A stretch of 59,747 nt of DNA from a bacterium BMS3Abin06. GTDB taxonomy: Bacteria > Nitrospirota > Thermodesulfovibrionia > UBA6902. Location: NCBI GenBank assembly GCA_002897895.1, contig BDSY01000027.1, positions 68,644 to 128,390 on the forward strand. Direction: 5' to 3'. The translations under genes were made by a program, and so were the position numbers. Every line of letters begins with the position of its first letter. Position 1 is the stretch's first letter. Under the pieces are notes generated by a model. The model did not search any database. It was not told where the DNA came from and was given only the letters and a program-made list of their open reading frames with translations. This document shows positions 1-7,983 of this stretch, in pieces.

Positions 1-309
1 GCAAAAATAAGTGATTCGCCATACAGCTTTGTAGCGATAGGAATTTCATCACAGGAAAGCCTTTTTGAAAACCCTGATAAAGTCAGTTTAAGAGAACGGA
101 TTAGTAAATATTGTCAAGATAAGTATCCTGATTGGATAGATTACAGCGAAATCGAGGCTTGGACATATTCCAATACAAACGGCATATCTAAAACTATTAA
201 GGAGGCGCTTATAGCTTTGGAAAAAGATAACGCCTTAAATATTAAAAGGAAACCAAGACAGCGTGCAAATACTGTTACAGAAGGCGCTAAGATTGTTTAC
301 ATAGGGTAA
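1..309 (+). CDS. tcmP: Three-Cys-motif partner protein TcmP, C-terminal part (cut by window start)
   Basis: An open frame runs from base 1 to TAA at 307-309, giving about 102 residues without a start. The visible part looks like the C-terminal winged-helix-like tail of TcmP proteins: a SLFENPD segment, a helical segment around DYSEIEAW, and a basic tail ending in AKIVYIG. TcmP proteins are known almost only as neighbours of Gp37/Gp68 (DUF5131) proteins, and such a gene starts 6 bases downstream, which is the strongest support. The N-terminal methyltransferase-like part lies outside the window. The function of the pair is not established. Confidence 0.7.
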   Translation, partial: AKISDSPYSFVAIGISSQESLFENPDKVSLRERISKYCQDKYPDWIDYSEIEAWTYSNTNGISKTIKEALIALEKDNALNIKRKPRQRANTVTEGAKIVYIG

Positions 310-314
310 CTAAT

Positions 315-1082
315 ATGAGTGAAGTTTCGAAAATTGAATGGACTGAGGCTTCTTGGAATCCAGTTACTGGTTGTAAGAAAATTAGTCCAGGCTGTAATAA
401 TTGTTATGCCCAAACATTTGCTGAAAGATTTAGGGGTGTTTCTAATCATCCGTATCAGCAAGGTTTTGATTTTAAAATATGGCCTCAAAGACTGGTTTTG
501 CCTTTAACATGGAAAAAACCTAAAAAAATATTTGTAAATTCTATGTCTGATTTGTTTCATGAAAAGGTTCCAGATGAGTTCATTGCAAAAGTTTTTGATA
601 CTATGACAAAAGCGAATATTCATGTTTTCCAAGTTTTAACTAAAAGAGTTGATAGGATGGTTAAGTGGACATCATCTCAGTACAGTAAGAACGGAAAAGA
701 CCGGAAATTGCAATGGCCAGCCAATGTATGGATAGGAGTGAGTGTGGAGAATCAAGATTATATATATAGGATCGAATTGATGAAGAAAGTGCCCGCCAAA
801 ATAAAATTTATCTCGTTCGAACCCTTGTTAGGACCTGTTAAGTTAACCAAAAAGATATTAATGGATATAGATTGGGTGATAGTCGGTGGTGAGAGTGGTT
901 ATCATGCAAGACTAATGGATGAAAAATGGGTGAGTAATATTTATGAAAAATGTATTGAATCAGGCATCCCTTTTTTCTTTAAGCAGTGGGGAACTTTTAA
1001 TAGCAAAGGTGTTAAAGTTGGGAAAAAGAAAGCCGGGAGATATTTTAAAAAACGTATTTGGAATGAAATGCCAAGGATATAG
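315..1082 (+). CDS. DUF5131 / phage Gp37-Gp68 family three-Cys-motif protein
   Basis: This 255-residue protein opens with the family signature KIEWTEASWNPVTGC, followed by C20-x6-C27-x2-C30-YA. That cysteine spacing resembles, but is not identical to, the CX3CX2C motif of radical SAM enzymes. Other family hallmarks are VNSMSDLFHE, VFQVLTKR, WIGVSVEN, ISFEPLLGP, VIVGGESG and a C-terminal FFFKQWG. Length and domain order match PF07505. It follows the TcmP tail by 6 bases, the usual arrangement of this pair. The family occurs in phages and accessory islands; an iron-sulfur or radical mechanism is inference only. Confidence 0.9.
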   Translation: MSEVSKIEWTEASWNPVTGCKKISPGCNNCYAQTFAERFRGVSNHPYQQGFDFKIWPQRLVLPLTWKKPKKIFVNSMSDLFHEKVPDEFIAKVFDTMTKANIHVFQVLTKRVDRMVKWTSSQYSKNGKDRKLQWPANVWIGVSVENQDYIYRIELMKKVPAKIKFISFEPLLGPVKLTKKILMDIDWVIVGGESGYHARLMDEKWVSNIYEKCIESGIPFFFKQWGTFNSKGVKVGKKKAGRYFKKRIWNEMPRI

Positions 1083-1202
1083 TTGAGATATATACATTTT
1101 TATAAAAAGGAAAAAGCAGGGTCTACAAAAATACATAATGACATTTAAGAACCTCCGAACATCAAGTTTCGCATGGAACGGGTATAGTAGCGGAAGGATT
1201 GA

Positions 1203-2828
1203 ATGAGAATAAAAAACATTCATATAGAAAACTTTCGTTGTTTTACTACCCTTGGAATTTCGTTTGAAAAATTCAATTCGCTCGTTGGTGAGAATGGCAC
1301 GGGTAAAACCGCAATCTTAGAAGCCATTAACTTGGCTTTGTCTCCTGCTTTTGTTGCTTCCCGTATTGATGAACAGGATTTTAATAATCAGGACTCAGGG
1401 GATATAAAAATCAGAATACTCTTTCATGAAACATTTATTGCCAAACTTCCGGACGGATATGCAACTCAAGATGTTCCGTGTATCGGGGTAGAACTTTCAG
1501 TAAAACGAAGAAGCCAGGCCGCTCCGGGAAAAGCTCTTTCAGAAGAATTTGTTGTTTCACATTATGTGATGCCTGATGAATCAGTCTCAAAAACACAGAA
1601 TGGCTGGAGTGTTAAAAGAAAAAGTGGAAGTGATTACAAATTCACTATTCGCCAATTGTCCTTTCCTCTCGATTTAGATAATTTCCCTCGCTGCTTTTAT
1701 TTTGATAAAAATAGAGAAAAACAATCAAAAATTGGGTTTAATTCAACACTTCAAAAGATAGCACAGGAATATAATTGGCGTTTCAGGAAATCGCTTGAAA
1801 ATAACAAGAAAGATTTTCAATTAAAATGGGACGAAACATATGAAATGGTTATCAGCAATGTAGATGAGAAGAAGTTGAAGGATACTTTTAAGCCAGTAAA
1901 AACAAAACTATTAAGTTTTTTAGGTAGGAAATATGAAGGACTGGAACTGTCAATTTTAAATCTTGAACAGCCATTTTCTAAGAGTTTTTTTTCTTTACGT
2001 GACGGCTTAAATCAAATTGAGCTTTCAAAGTTAGGTTCTGGAATCTCTATGATGGTTTCCTATCTTTTACTGGAAACTATTAGCAGCCTTGCAAAGGAAC
2101 AGTTAATTATCCTTATCGATGAGCCGGAACTGCATCTCCATCCCCAATTGCAGAGCAAATTGATGCAGCACTTTAAAATGAGCTCGACTCAAATAGTTTT
2201 ATCCACTCATTCAGAGTCTATGATTGATATTGGAGATTGGCGTTCAATCAAAAGATTCGACAAAAATTACAATTGCTGCCCTGATCAAAAAACATTAGAC
2301 ATTATCCTTGACTACAAAGGAACGCCAAAAGCAACAAAAGAACATTTGGAAGAGTTAAAGCAATACTATAAAGACAAAACGATATTCTTCAGAGAGAATA
2401 ATGAGATACTCTTCGCACGTGCATGTCTATTGGTGGAAGGACCAGTGGACAAGTACGGCATCACAGTTTTGTCTGCATTGTTTGATACTCTTGATCTTAC
2501 CGACCTCACGGTTATCTCTTGCAATGGAAAAGAGAAAATTCTTTATTATCAGTTAATTTGTAGAGCCTTCGGGATACCGTCTTTCACATTGTTTGACTTG
2601 GACAGGAAAGAGGAAACAGACGAGGAGAACCAGATAATAATAAAATGGTCAGAAGGAGAGTGTTGGCATGCATTTCCCAATTCCATAGAACATTTATTTG
2701 GGACCCAAAATGCTGAACATAAAGCCTCTGCGACTATGCAGGCGATTGACAATTGCGAAGCTTTGCCCGACGAATTATCAGAGGCTTTTCAAAAAATACA
2801 ACCATTTCTTTCCAAGATTAAAATATAA
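1203..2828 (+). CDS. OLD-family ATP-dependent endonuclease (ATPase plus TOPRIM)
   Basis: The 541-residue protein starts with the SMC/RecF-like leader IKNIHIENFRCF and a Walker A GENGTGKT at residues 29-36. The signature and Walker B region IDEPELHLHPQLQ lies near residue 305 and the H-loop STHSES near 334. A C-terminal TOPRIM domain shows its Glu in LLVEGPVDK (about 409) and its Asp pair in FDLDRKE (about 463). This order is that of OLD-family overcoming-lysogenization nucleases, which act in anti-phage defence in systems such as Gabija and P2 Old. No partner helicase is adjacent. It starts 120 bases after the DUF5131 gene on the same strand, so it may belong to the same defence cassette. The ATG follows a GAAGGATTGA leader. 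Confidence 0.88.
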   Translation: MRIKNIHIENFRCFTTLGISFEKFNSLVGENGTGKTAILEAINLALSPAFVASRIDEQDFNNQDSGDIKIRILFHETFIAKLPDGYATQDVPCIGVELSVKRRSQAAPGKALSEEFVVSHYVMPDESVSKTQNGWSVKRKSGSDYKFTIRQLSFPLDLDNFPRCFYFDKNREKQSKIGFNSTLQKIAQEYNWRFRKSLENNKKDFQLKWDETYEMVISNVDEKKLKDTFKPVKTKLLSFLGRKYEGLELSILNLEQPFSKSFFSLRDGLNQIELSKLGSGISMMVSYLLLETISSLAKEQLIILIDEPELHLHPQLQSKLMQHFKMSSTQIVLSTHSESMIDIGDWRSIKRFDKNYNCCPDQKTLDIILDYKGTPKATKEHLEELKQYYKDKTIFFRENNEILFARACLLVEGPVDKYGITVLSALFDTLDLTDLTVISCNGKEKILYYQLICRAFGIPSFTLFDLDRKEETDEENQIIIKWSEGECWHAFPNSIEHLFGTQNAEHKASATMQAIDNCEALPDELSEAFQKIQPFLSKIKI

Positions 2829-2859
2829 TGCAAAAGGACGAGATAATCTGGAGGATCAA

Positions 2860-3104
2860 TTGACGAAGGAAGAACGTGCTAAGCAAGCAGCGGAACTCAA
2901 GGTTAAGAAAAAGAAATTCAGAAGAAGGTTGAAGATGTTATCAAATTTCCTGATAAAATAGAGAAAGGTTATAAAAACAGATTGGTTGCACAAAAGAAGA
3001 CAAGTGAGAAACACGTTCTCAGGGTAGTTCATGAAAAAGAAGATGAAAAAATTTTAGTAATAACTCTTTATCCCGGCAGGAGGTCAAGGTATGAGAAAGA
3101 TTAA
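2860..3104 (+). pseudogene. DUF4258-like protein, frameshifted
   Basis: A TTG start at 2860 has a good ribosome site (TGGAGG, 2849-2854). It opens a frame reading LTKEERAKQAAELK that runs into an A-rich tract (about 2903-2915). Past that tract the family-like sequence continues one frame over: KKVEDVIKFPDKIEKG, then HVLRVVHEKEDEKILVITLY and a YPGRRSRYEKD end with TAA at 3102-3104. Joined, the two pieces make an 80-residue DUF4258-like protein, a family often placed next to DUF2283. The end overlaps the DUF2283 start by 14 bases, as expected for a translationally coupled pair. A real frameshift and a sequencing error in the A run cannot be told apart here. Confidence 0.6.
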
Positions 3105-3300
3105 ATACAGTAAAGATGTAGATGCCCTTCTTATTGAGCTTTCGGATAAACCAATAGATTATGCTGAAGAAGAAGGTCAGATTATAGTCCATTTTTCAGC
3201 AGATGGAGAGCCGGTTCTTCTTGAAATCTTTGACGCTAAAGAATTCCTTCTGAGCTCATTTTCAAGCGTATTTAAGGAAAAAGAAGTAGCTATACCTTAA
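3091..3300 (+). CDS. DUF2283 family protein
   Basis: This 69-residue protein has the compact beta-rich DUF2283 pattern: KIKYSKDVDALLIELSD, then DYAEEEGQIIVHFSADGEPV and a LLEIFDAKEF end. DUF2283 genes are commonly paired with small DUF4258-type genes and are suspected, without proof, of being antitoxin-like. The start overlaps the end of the frameshifted DUF4258-like gene, and an AGGAGG sequence at 3079-3084 serves as its ribosome site. If the partner is dead, this gene could be an orphan. Confidence 0.85.
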   Translation: MRKIKYSKDVDALLIELSDKPIDYAEEEGQIIVHFSADGEPVLLEIFDAKEFLLSSFSSVFKEKEVAIP

Positions 3301-3424
3301 CCAAAAGAATGGATTAAATTAAGCTCAAATAAACAGGTTTTTCGAATTTGTGATTGAATTATGTCTCTGTCAGTAAAAAATCCAATCTTGAATCTGTAGA
3401 AAACCAAAAAGGGAAGAACCGAAA

Positions 3425-3742
3425 ATGCACAAAAAAGACCTGAAAATAGTCGAGAGATTCAAGGAGCTTGTATCAAAGAAAGTCAAGATACATGAAGTAA
3501 GGGTGTTCGGCTCAAGGGCAAGAGGGGATGCTACCGGAGAGTCGGACCTTGACGTGCTTGTTGTTGTAGAACATCTTACCCATTCCATAGAAAAGTACAT
3601 AAGCGATTGTGCATGGGAAGCAGGTTTTTCTGAAGATGTAGTTGTTATGCCTGTCGCAATAAGCATTGATACTTTAAAAAACAGCCCTATTCGGGCATCT
3701 GCTTTTATTAAAAATGTTTATCGCGAGGGGGTTGCTGTATGA
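3425..3742 (+). CDS. mntA: MNT-domain nucleotidyltransferase (MntA-type antitoxin)
   Basis: The 105-residue protein has the minimal nucleotidyltransferase signature: FGSRARGDATGESDLDVLV at residues 28-46, with G29-S30 and the metal-binding pair D41 and D43. It overlaps the following HEPN gene by 4 bases (ATGA). MNT proteins paired with HEPN toxins can neutralise them by AMPylation, as shown for MntA/HepT. The intact G-S and D-x-D residues suggest an active enzyme. Start ATG at 3425 follows GGGAAGAACCGAAA. Confidence 0.88.
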   Translation: MHKKDLKIVERFKELVSKKVKIHEVRVFGSRARGDATGESDLDVLVVVEHLTHSIEKYISDCAWEAGFSEDVVVMPVAISIDTLKNSPIRASAFIKNVYREGVAV

Positions 3743-4137
3743 AAGATGATTTGCTTTCTCTGATACGATACAGGCTTAAAGAGGCTGACGAGTCTATTCA
3801 AGAGGCGGAAATCCTTCTTAAAGAAGGCATGAGTATGCGTGCTGTAATGAACCGGTTGTACTATGCTATGTTCTATGCAGTGCTGGCTCTTTTACAGGAG
3901 AAGCAATTAGGCACATCAAAACATATCGGGGCAATCTCACTATTTGACAGAGAATTCATAAAAAATGGCATCTTCGATAAAGAATTCTCCAAAACCCTGC
4001 ACCGTGCTTTTGAACTCAGACAAAAAGGTGACTACATGGAAGATGCTGAAGTTACAAAAGAAGATATAGATGAAATGTTTCCAAAAACAAGAACCTTCAT
4101 TAACGAGATAAAGAAACACCTGCTTGAGAAAAGGTAA
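3739..4137 (+). CDS. HEPN-domain protein (toxin partner of MNT)
   Basis: This 132-residue helical protein contains the HEPN core NRLYYAMFYAVLALL at residues 38-52 and a C-terminal RAFELRQKGDYMED segment. It follows the MNT gene with a 4-base overlap, the standard HEPN/MNT layout. HEPN RNases use an R-x4-6-H motif. In the aligned position the residue after R39 is Tyr46 where many relatives have His, so the RNase site may be altered. Toxin activity is inferred from family and context. Confidence 0.85.
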   Translation: MKDDLLSLIRYRLKEADESIQEAEILLKEGMSMRAVMNRLYYAMFYAVLALLQEKQLGTSKHIGAISLFDREFIKNGIFDKEFSKTLHRAFELRQKGDYMEDAEVTKEDIDEMFPKTRTFINEIKKHLLEKR

Positions 4138-4238
4138 GGTATTATGGTTCCTTATTTCTTAATATGCATTTGCTTTAATGAGCCGGTTTTTATGGTCAGC
4201 GCAAAAAAATCAGGATCAATAGTCAGTGAGGACAGAAT

Positions 4239-4258
4239 TCCCCTCTTGAGAGGGGAAA
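4239..4258. repeat. Near-perfect palindrome TTCCCCTCT-TG-AGAGGGGAA
   Basis: Two 9-base arms with a 2-base loop lie in the gap between the HEPN and DprA-like genes. The same arm sequence (CCCCTCT / AGAGGGG) recurs twice, in inverted arrangement, at 12390-12540, so this is a member of a dispersed repeat family. There is no T run on either side, so it is not a typical terminator. Confidence 0.6.
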
Positions 4259-4310
4259 TTTGATAGATGAGTTTTGGCTTCATTTTATACATTCAAAAGG
4301 CCTAATATAG

Positions 4311-4931
4311 ATGAACATTAAGTATATAGATTTTAATGACCCTCATTATCCTTCTGCCCTAAAAAAGCACCTTGCTGCTGATGTTCCTAAGACAATAAAT
4401 GCCATTGGCAATCCCGACATCCTGCAAAATAAAACCCTTGCTATTTTCAACTCGATAAAATGCCCAGGCAAAATCATCATTAAAACTTATGAATATATTC
4501 GTCAACTAAGAGAGAGTAATATTACAGTAATCGGGGGCTTCCATTCACCCTTGGAACAAGAATGTCTTAACATCCTCCTGAAGGGAAAACAGCCGGTCAT
4601 TCTTTGCCCTGCTCGAAGTATTGAAACCATGCGGATTAAGAAAGAATTCAAGAAACCAATCGATGAAGGCGGGTTTCTGATTTTGTCTCCGTTCAGTTTC
4701 AACCACAATCGCATATCATCAGGTAGGGCTGATAAACGAAATCATTTTGCAGCTGCAATTGCAGATAAAATTGTTATCCCTTATGCAGCGCCGGGAAGCA
4801 AGACTGAATCCCTTTGCAACGAATGGATTAAAAAAGGTAAAACCGTATTCACTTTTAATAGTGATTATAATAAGAATCTCCTTGACTTAGGAGTAGGAGT
4901 TGAAGTTATTAAAAAGGATCGTTATGATTAG
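4311..4931 (+). CDS. DprA/Smf-like Rossmann-fold protein
   Basis: The 206-residue protein matches the DprA (DNA-processing A) layout in a short form. An N-terminal YIDFNDPHYPSAL resembles the YP-x-L segment before the DprA fold. Then follow ITVIGGFHSPLEQECL, a FLILSPFSF strand, RNHFAAAIADKIVIPYAA (the RNR-x-IA-like segment of DprA) and GKTVFTFNSD. The usual GSR motif is weak (LAIFNSIKCPG). Short DprA-like proteins are common in defence islands and nucleotide-sensing contexts, unlike the transformation DprA of about 360 residues. Its ligand and role are unknown. Confidence 0.7.
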   Translation: MNIKYIDFNDPHYPSALKKHLAADVPKTINAIGNPDILQNKTLAIFNSIKCPGKIIIKTYEYIRQLRESNITVIGGFHSPLEQECLNILLKGKQPVILCPARSIETMRIKKEFKKPIDEGGFLILSPFSFNHNRISSGRADKRNHFAAAIADKIVIPYAAPGSKTESLCNEWIKKGKTVFTFNSDYNKNLLDLGVGVEVIKKDRYD

Positions 4932-5040
4932 TGATGATTTGAGAAAGCAATTAATAGATTTTGCAAAAAGCGGGACTGGGAGAAGTTTCATAAGCCAAAA
5001 GATACCCCCCGGCAGTATTGAGAGCAAAGTTGACAGCTGA
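4924..5040 (+). CDS. Possible 38-residue remnant ORF
   Basis: An ATG at 4924 overlaps the stop of the DprA-like gene and opens MISDDLRKQLIDFAKSG, ending at TGA 5038-5040. The start reads like the first helix of a real protein, but the rest (RSFISQKIPPG) does not look like a complete domain. It may be the truncated start of a gene once co-transcribed with the DprA-like gene and cut at the island edge. Confidence 0.3.
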   Translation: MISDDLRKQLIDFAKSGTGRSFISQKIPPGSIESKVDS

Positions 5041-5060
5041 AAAGGGTAATATGTTAAAAT
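5030..5060 (+). promoter_or_regulatory. Candidate sigma-70 promoter for tRNA-Cys
   Basis: TTGACA at 5030-5035 is followed after 19 bases by TAAAAT at 5055-5060, about 70 bases upstream of the tRNA. The spacing is long by two bases, so this is a moderate match. Confidence 0.35.
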
Positions 5061-5130
5061 TCAACCAGGTTTTGGAGTTATGAGTCAAGAATTATAAAGT
5101 CCAAATTCATCAATAGGTTTACTCTTAATC

Positions 5131-5206
5131 GGCGGCGTACCCAAGTGGCTAAGGGGGAGGTCTGCAAAACCTTTATGCAGCGGTTCGAATCCGCTCGCCG
5201 CCTCCA
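5131..5206 (+). tRNA. tRNA-Cys (GCA), CCA encoded
   Basis: The acceptor stem GGCGGCG (5131-5137) pairs with CGCCGCC (5196-5202), followed by discriminator T and an encoded CCA (5204-5206). The anticodon loop CTGCAAA carries GCA for cysteine, and the T arm GCGGTTCGAATCCGC is perfect. Length is 73 bases plus CCA. It lies at the right edge of the accessory segment. Confidence 0.95.
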
Positions 5207-5234
5207 TTTATCTCTGCACTACGAAATAGAATAT

Positions 5235-5789
5235 TTATACCTTGAACTGGCGAAGATTTTCATTCAGTCTTACTACCAGTTCCTTTACATTGTTATTTTC
5301 TGTCCCCTCTGACCCTCTCAGGGCGGCCTCGAGGTCTTCTGCTGATTTTTTAATTGTTTCAATCTTTTTCTTCCAGTTTGCTACACATATATTAACGGCT
5401 TCTGCCAGCTCGTCGACTTCATCACCTTTTCTCAGATGAAATTTCAGAGTCAGATCCCCTTTAGCCAGCTTTTCTTTCAGGTCCCGTTCGATTCTGTACA
5501 AAGGCCCGGCAATTTTAATGGGGAAGAAAAGAGTGATAACTATGGAAACGAGAAGTGCGGCGAGCAGGGATAAAACAATAGCAGGCAGTAGAAGGTCGAG
5601 GAAGTTTTTTGCATGGATATGAAACTGGCGGTAACTCGAACTTATCTCCCTGTCACTGTAAAAATAAAATATTGCCCCCATAATTCCAACACCGACTATT
5701 GCTATGGTAAAGACCTTGATAAAAAGTCTTAGCTGCATTTTTCTTTTAATAGAAAAATTCAGGTGTTTTCTTCTATTTTTATCATTCAT
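5235..5789 (-). CDS. HAMP-domain membrane protein
   Basis: The protein has about 184 residues from the ATG at 5789, which has an AAGGAG site 6 bases upstream; an in-frame GTG at 5804 is the alternative. A first TM segment (IKVFTIAIVGVGIMGAIFYF) is followed by a short extracytoplasmic loop, a second TM segment (LLPAIVLSLLAALLVSIVI) and a HAMP domain beginning at PIKIAGPLYRIE, with GDLTL and the EVDELAEAVN helix. There is no kinase, cyclase or MA output domain. It lies 30 bases downstream of the multiheme cytochrome gene on the same strand, so the two probably form a unit. A redox-sensing adaptor role is speculation. Confidence 0.8.
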   Translation of the reverse strand: MNDKNRRKHLNFSIKRKMQLRLFIKVFTIAIVGVGIMGAIFYFYSDREISSSYRQFHIHAKNFLDLLLPAIVLSLLAALLVSIVITLFFPIKIAGPLYRIERDLKEKLAKGDLTLKFHLRKGDEVDELAEAVNICVANWKKKIETIKKSAEDLEAALRGSEGTENNNVKELVVRLNENLRQFKV

Positions 5790-5834
5790 GCATTTCTCCT
5801 TCACTGATGTTTGTTTTAACCAGGAAGACTATTG

Positions 5835-6956
5835 CTACAAATAATCTTCTTCTATATGGCATTTGATACACAAATCTTTCCTGAAATCAAATCTGTTAAA
5901 ATATGTCCTTTCACCTCCATGAGGTTTGTGGCAGGTAATACACGTAATAATTCCGCCTTGAATTGTAGGAAGATCATCCGGTGTCTTAACCTTATCCCCC
6001 TTTGCTTTTACGCCGACCGGATGCGATGCATCAGGGGGATGGCATTTATAGCATATGTCTATCTTTAAAAATTTTTCAGAAACAAATCCCCTGCCGTGCC
6101 TGATGTCTAACTGCTCAACCTCGTTCAGCCGTACCAGGATTTCAGATGGTTTATTTGCAGAGACCCTTAAATAGAAGCCTTCTTTCCCGTTTATTTTAAA
6201 TACACGCATAAGGCTTATGAAAGGGTATGGCAAGTCGTTTTCCAGTGGCTTGTTCAGATGAGAGAACTCCTTTGATGTATCGATTATGTATTCTCCGGAT
6301 TGCAGTATATTTCCGTAGATGTCTCTGGAGATAACGCTGAAGCGGTATCTGCGTTTATGCCTTAAATCCCTCAAAACTATTTTATGCGCTTTGGTATAAC
6401 TATTGTCCATACTGAATCTGTACGGATATCTGCCCTTTGACAGGTACTCAATTTCAGTAGTTGCAAAGGCATTGGTGTCCCAGGAAATAGTAGCATGAAC
6501 AAATGAACGTTTCCTGACCTCATCTACCTTTACCCCATACAATTCCTGTAAGGTTTGTAACTTTCCCTGATATTCCCATATCTTTTCAGGGTCTATGGCT
6601 ATAACAGCAGGCTCACTGCTTTTTTCGGCGGAATCTGTTGCAGTTACTTCCATCCGGTATTTTTTATCTTCGTCGAGTTTGCCTAAGTAAAGGATGTTCT
6701 CACTTTGAAATGTGGAAAATTTCAGGCTTTTTCCCCTGCCGGTATCAGAGTTCCGGATGATATGGCATAATGCGCAGTCTTCTGTTGCCACAGTGTGGCG
6801 GTAGGGATTAGAAAGGGCTTTCATATATATTTTCTCATGGCATTTCATACACTTATCCGGATTGATGTCTTTTCCTTTTGTAATATTATTAAATAGTATT
6901 GTAAAAATGAATAAAAGTGGCAATATAAGAATAAAAGTGCGTATATATCGATACAT
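5835..6956 (-). CDS. Secreted pentaheme cytochrome c with central beta domain
   Basis: The ATG at 6956 is preferred: it opens MYRYIRTFILILPLLFIF, a signal or anchor segment, giving 373 residues. An upstream in-frame start at 7055 adds residues unlike a signal peptide. There are five CXXCH heme sites: CMKCH and CALCH near the N-terminus, CYKCH, CITCH and CIKCH near the C-terminus. Between the heme clusters lie about 230 residues of beta-rich sequence with fibronectin-like phrasing (KKYRMEVTATDSAEKSSEP; RRYRFSVISRDIYGN). It probably acts in the periplasm or outside in electron transfer. The split of hemes around a fibronectin-like core is unusual. Confidence 0.85.
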   Translation of the reverse strand: MYRYIRTFILILPLLFIFTILFNNITKGKDINPDKCMKCHEKIYMKALSNPYRHTVATEDCALCHIIRNSDTGRGKSLKFSTFQSENILYLGKLDEDKKYRMEVTATDSAEKSSEPAVIAIDPEKIWEYQGKLQTLQELYGVKVDEVRKRSFVHATISWDTNAFATTEIEYLSKGRYPYRFSMDNSYTKAHKIVLRDLRHKRRYRFSVISRDIYGNILQSGEYIIDTSKEFSHLNKPLENDLPYPFISLMRVFKINGKEGFYLRVSANKPSEILVRLNEVEQLDIRHGRGFVSEKFLKIDICYKCHPPDASHPVGVKAKGDKVKTPDDLPTIQGGIITCITCHKPHGGERTYFNRFDFRKDLCIKCHIEEDYL

Positions 6957-7280
6957 TTTTTTAACCCTTTCATAGGTTCCGATAGTTATTTTTAATCGGT
7001 AAAATCCGACAGATTCTTTAACGCAATCTTCCCGGTACTGAATTAAGTTCAGCATGACGGACCGTGCTGTTTTGTATTTTTAGCAGGAGGCTGTTTAGTG
7101 CGACAAACTTTATTTATTTGCATATAAACGGTTCTCATCCCGGTTCACTATTGAGTGTATAAAAAAAACCGGCTGAAACTGATTTATAAGTTCCGGCGGC
7201 CTTTACTTTTAAGTTTGATTTTGATAAGTTACATGCTGATGCAACAGGATATGTTTAACTTTGCGAAGGAGGGATCACCT

Positions 7281-7550
7281 GTGGAAAAGATACAGATGCT
7301 TGAAGAGAAAATTACAAAAGTAATCGATAAGATTAAGACCTTAACCGGTGAAAATTCAGCATTAAATGGAAAGATATCCGAGCTGCAGGAAGAGCTGAAT
7401 AAAAAGGACGAAGAATTAAGGGCCGTTAAAGAGGAATTGAAGAATATCGATACATTAAAGACGGACATTAACAAACTTAGCAGTGAACGTGAGACAGTGA
7501 AGTCTCAGGTAGAGAACCTGATCAAGGAGCTTGAGTCTGTAGAGCTTTGA
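7281..7550 (+). CDS. ZapB-like coiled-coil protein
   Basis: The GTG at 7281 is chosen because AAGGAGGG at 7266-7273 sits 7 bases upstream; a longer frame exists back to 7155 but lacks a site. The 89 residues are nearly all coiled coil (EKIQMLEEKITKVIDKIK, ELQEELNKKDEELRAVKEEL). It is 75 bases upstream of zapA, a common order in this kind of bacterium, where such proteins are annotated as cell-division ZapB-like. Function rests on context. Confidence 0.65.
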   Translation: MEKIQMLEEKITKVIDKIKTLTGENSALNGKISELQEELNKKDEELRAVKEELKNIDTLKTDINKLSSERETVKSQVENLIKELESVEL

Positions 7551-7625
7551 TTTTTGTTCCGGGTTTAACCCGCTGCACGCAGCTGATAATTATGCGGTGC
7601 ATTTAACTTGGTGAGGTGGTGGCAA

Positions 7626-7892
7626 ATGCGTTCCGTTGAGGTACAGATACTGGGGCAGAGTTATGCTATTAAGACTGATGAAGATGAGGCTTATATAAAG
7701 TCCCTGGCCGGGTATATTGATGAAAAATTGAAAGAGATATATACTGTTGCTCCGAATATAAACCAGGCAAAGGCAACGGTTATGGCTGCATTCGGCATAG
7801 CCGATGAATTGTTTAAAATAAGAATAGAACAGGAAAATCTGGATAAAATGATCGAGGAAAAGACAAGGATCCTCTCAGGTCTGCTTGAATAG
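7626..7892 (+). CDS. zapA: Cell division protein ZapA
   Basis: The ATG at 7626 follows GAGGTGGTG and opens MRSVEVQILGQSYAIKTDED; a GTG 18 bases upstream is less likely. The 88-residue product has the ZapA pattern: an N-terminal beta segment with VEVQILGQ, YIKSLAGYIDEKL, a central helix with AKATVMAAFGIADELF and a C-terminal coiled coil. ZapA binds FtsZ and bundles its filaments at midcell. It follows the coiled-coil gene and precedes lysS. Confidence 0.9.
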   Translation: MRSVEVQILGQSYAIKTDEDEAYIKSLAGYIDEKLKEIYTVAPNINQAKATVMAAFGIADELFKIRIEQENLDKMIEEKTRILSGLLE

Positions 7893-7983
7893 AGATTTAT
7901 CCGGTTGCGGGTTCTCCTATCCATTCTTTAACTCGTAACCCGCACATGTTATTTCCCGTTTATAACTTTAGAAAGGTAGAACC

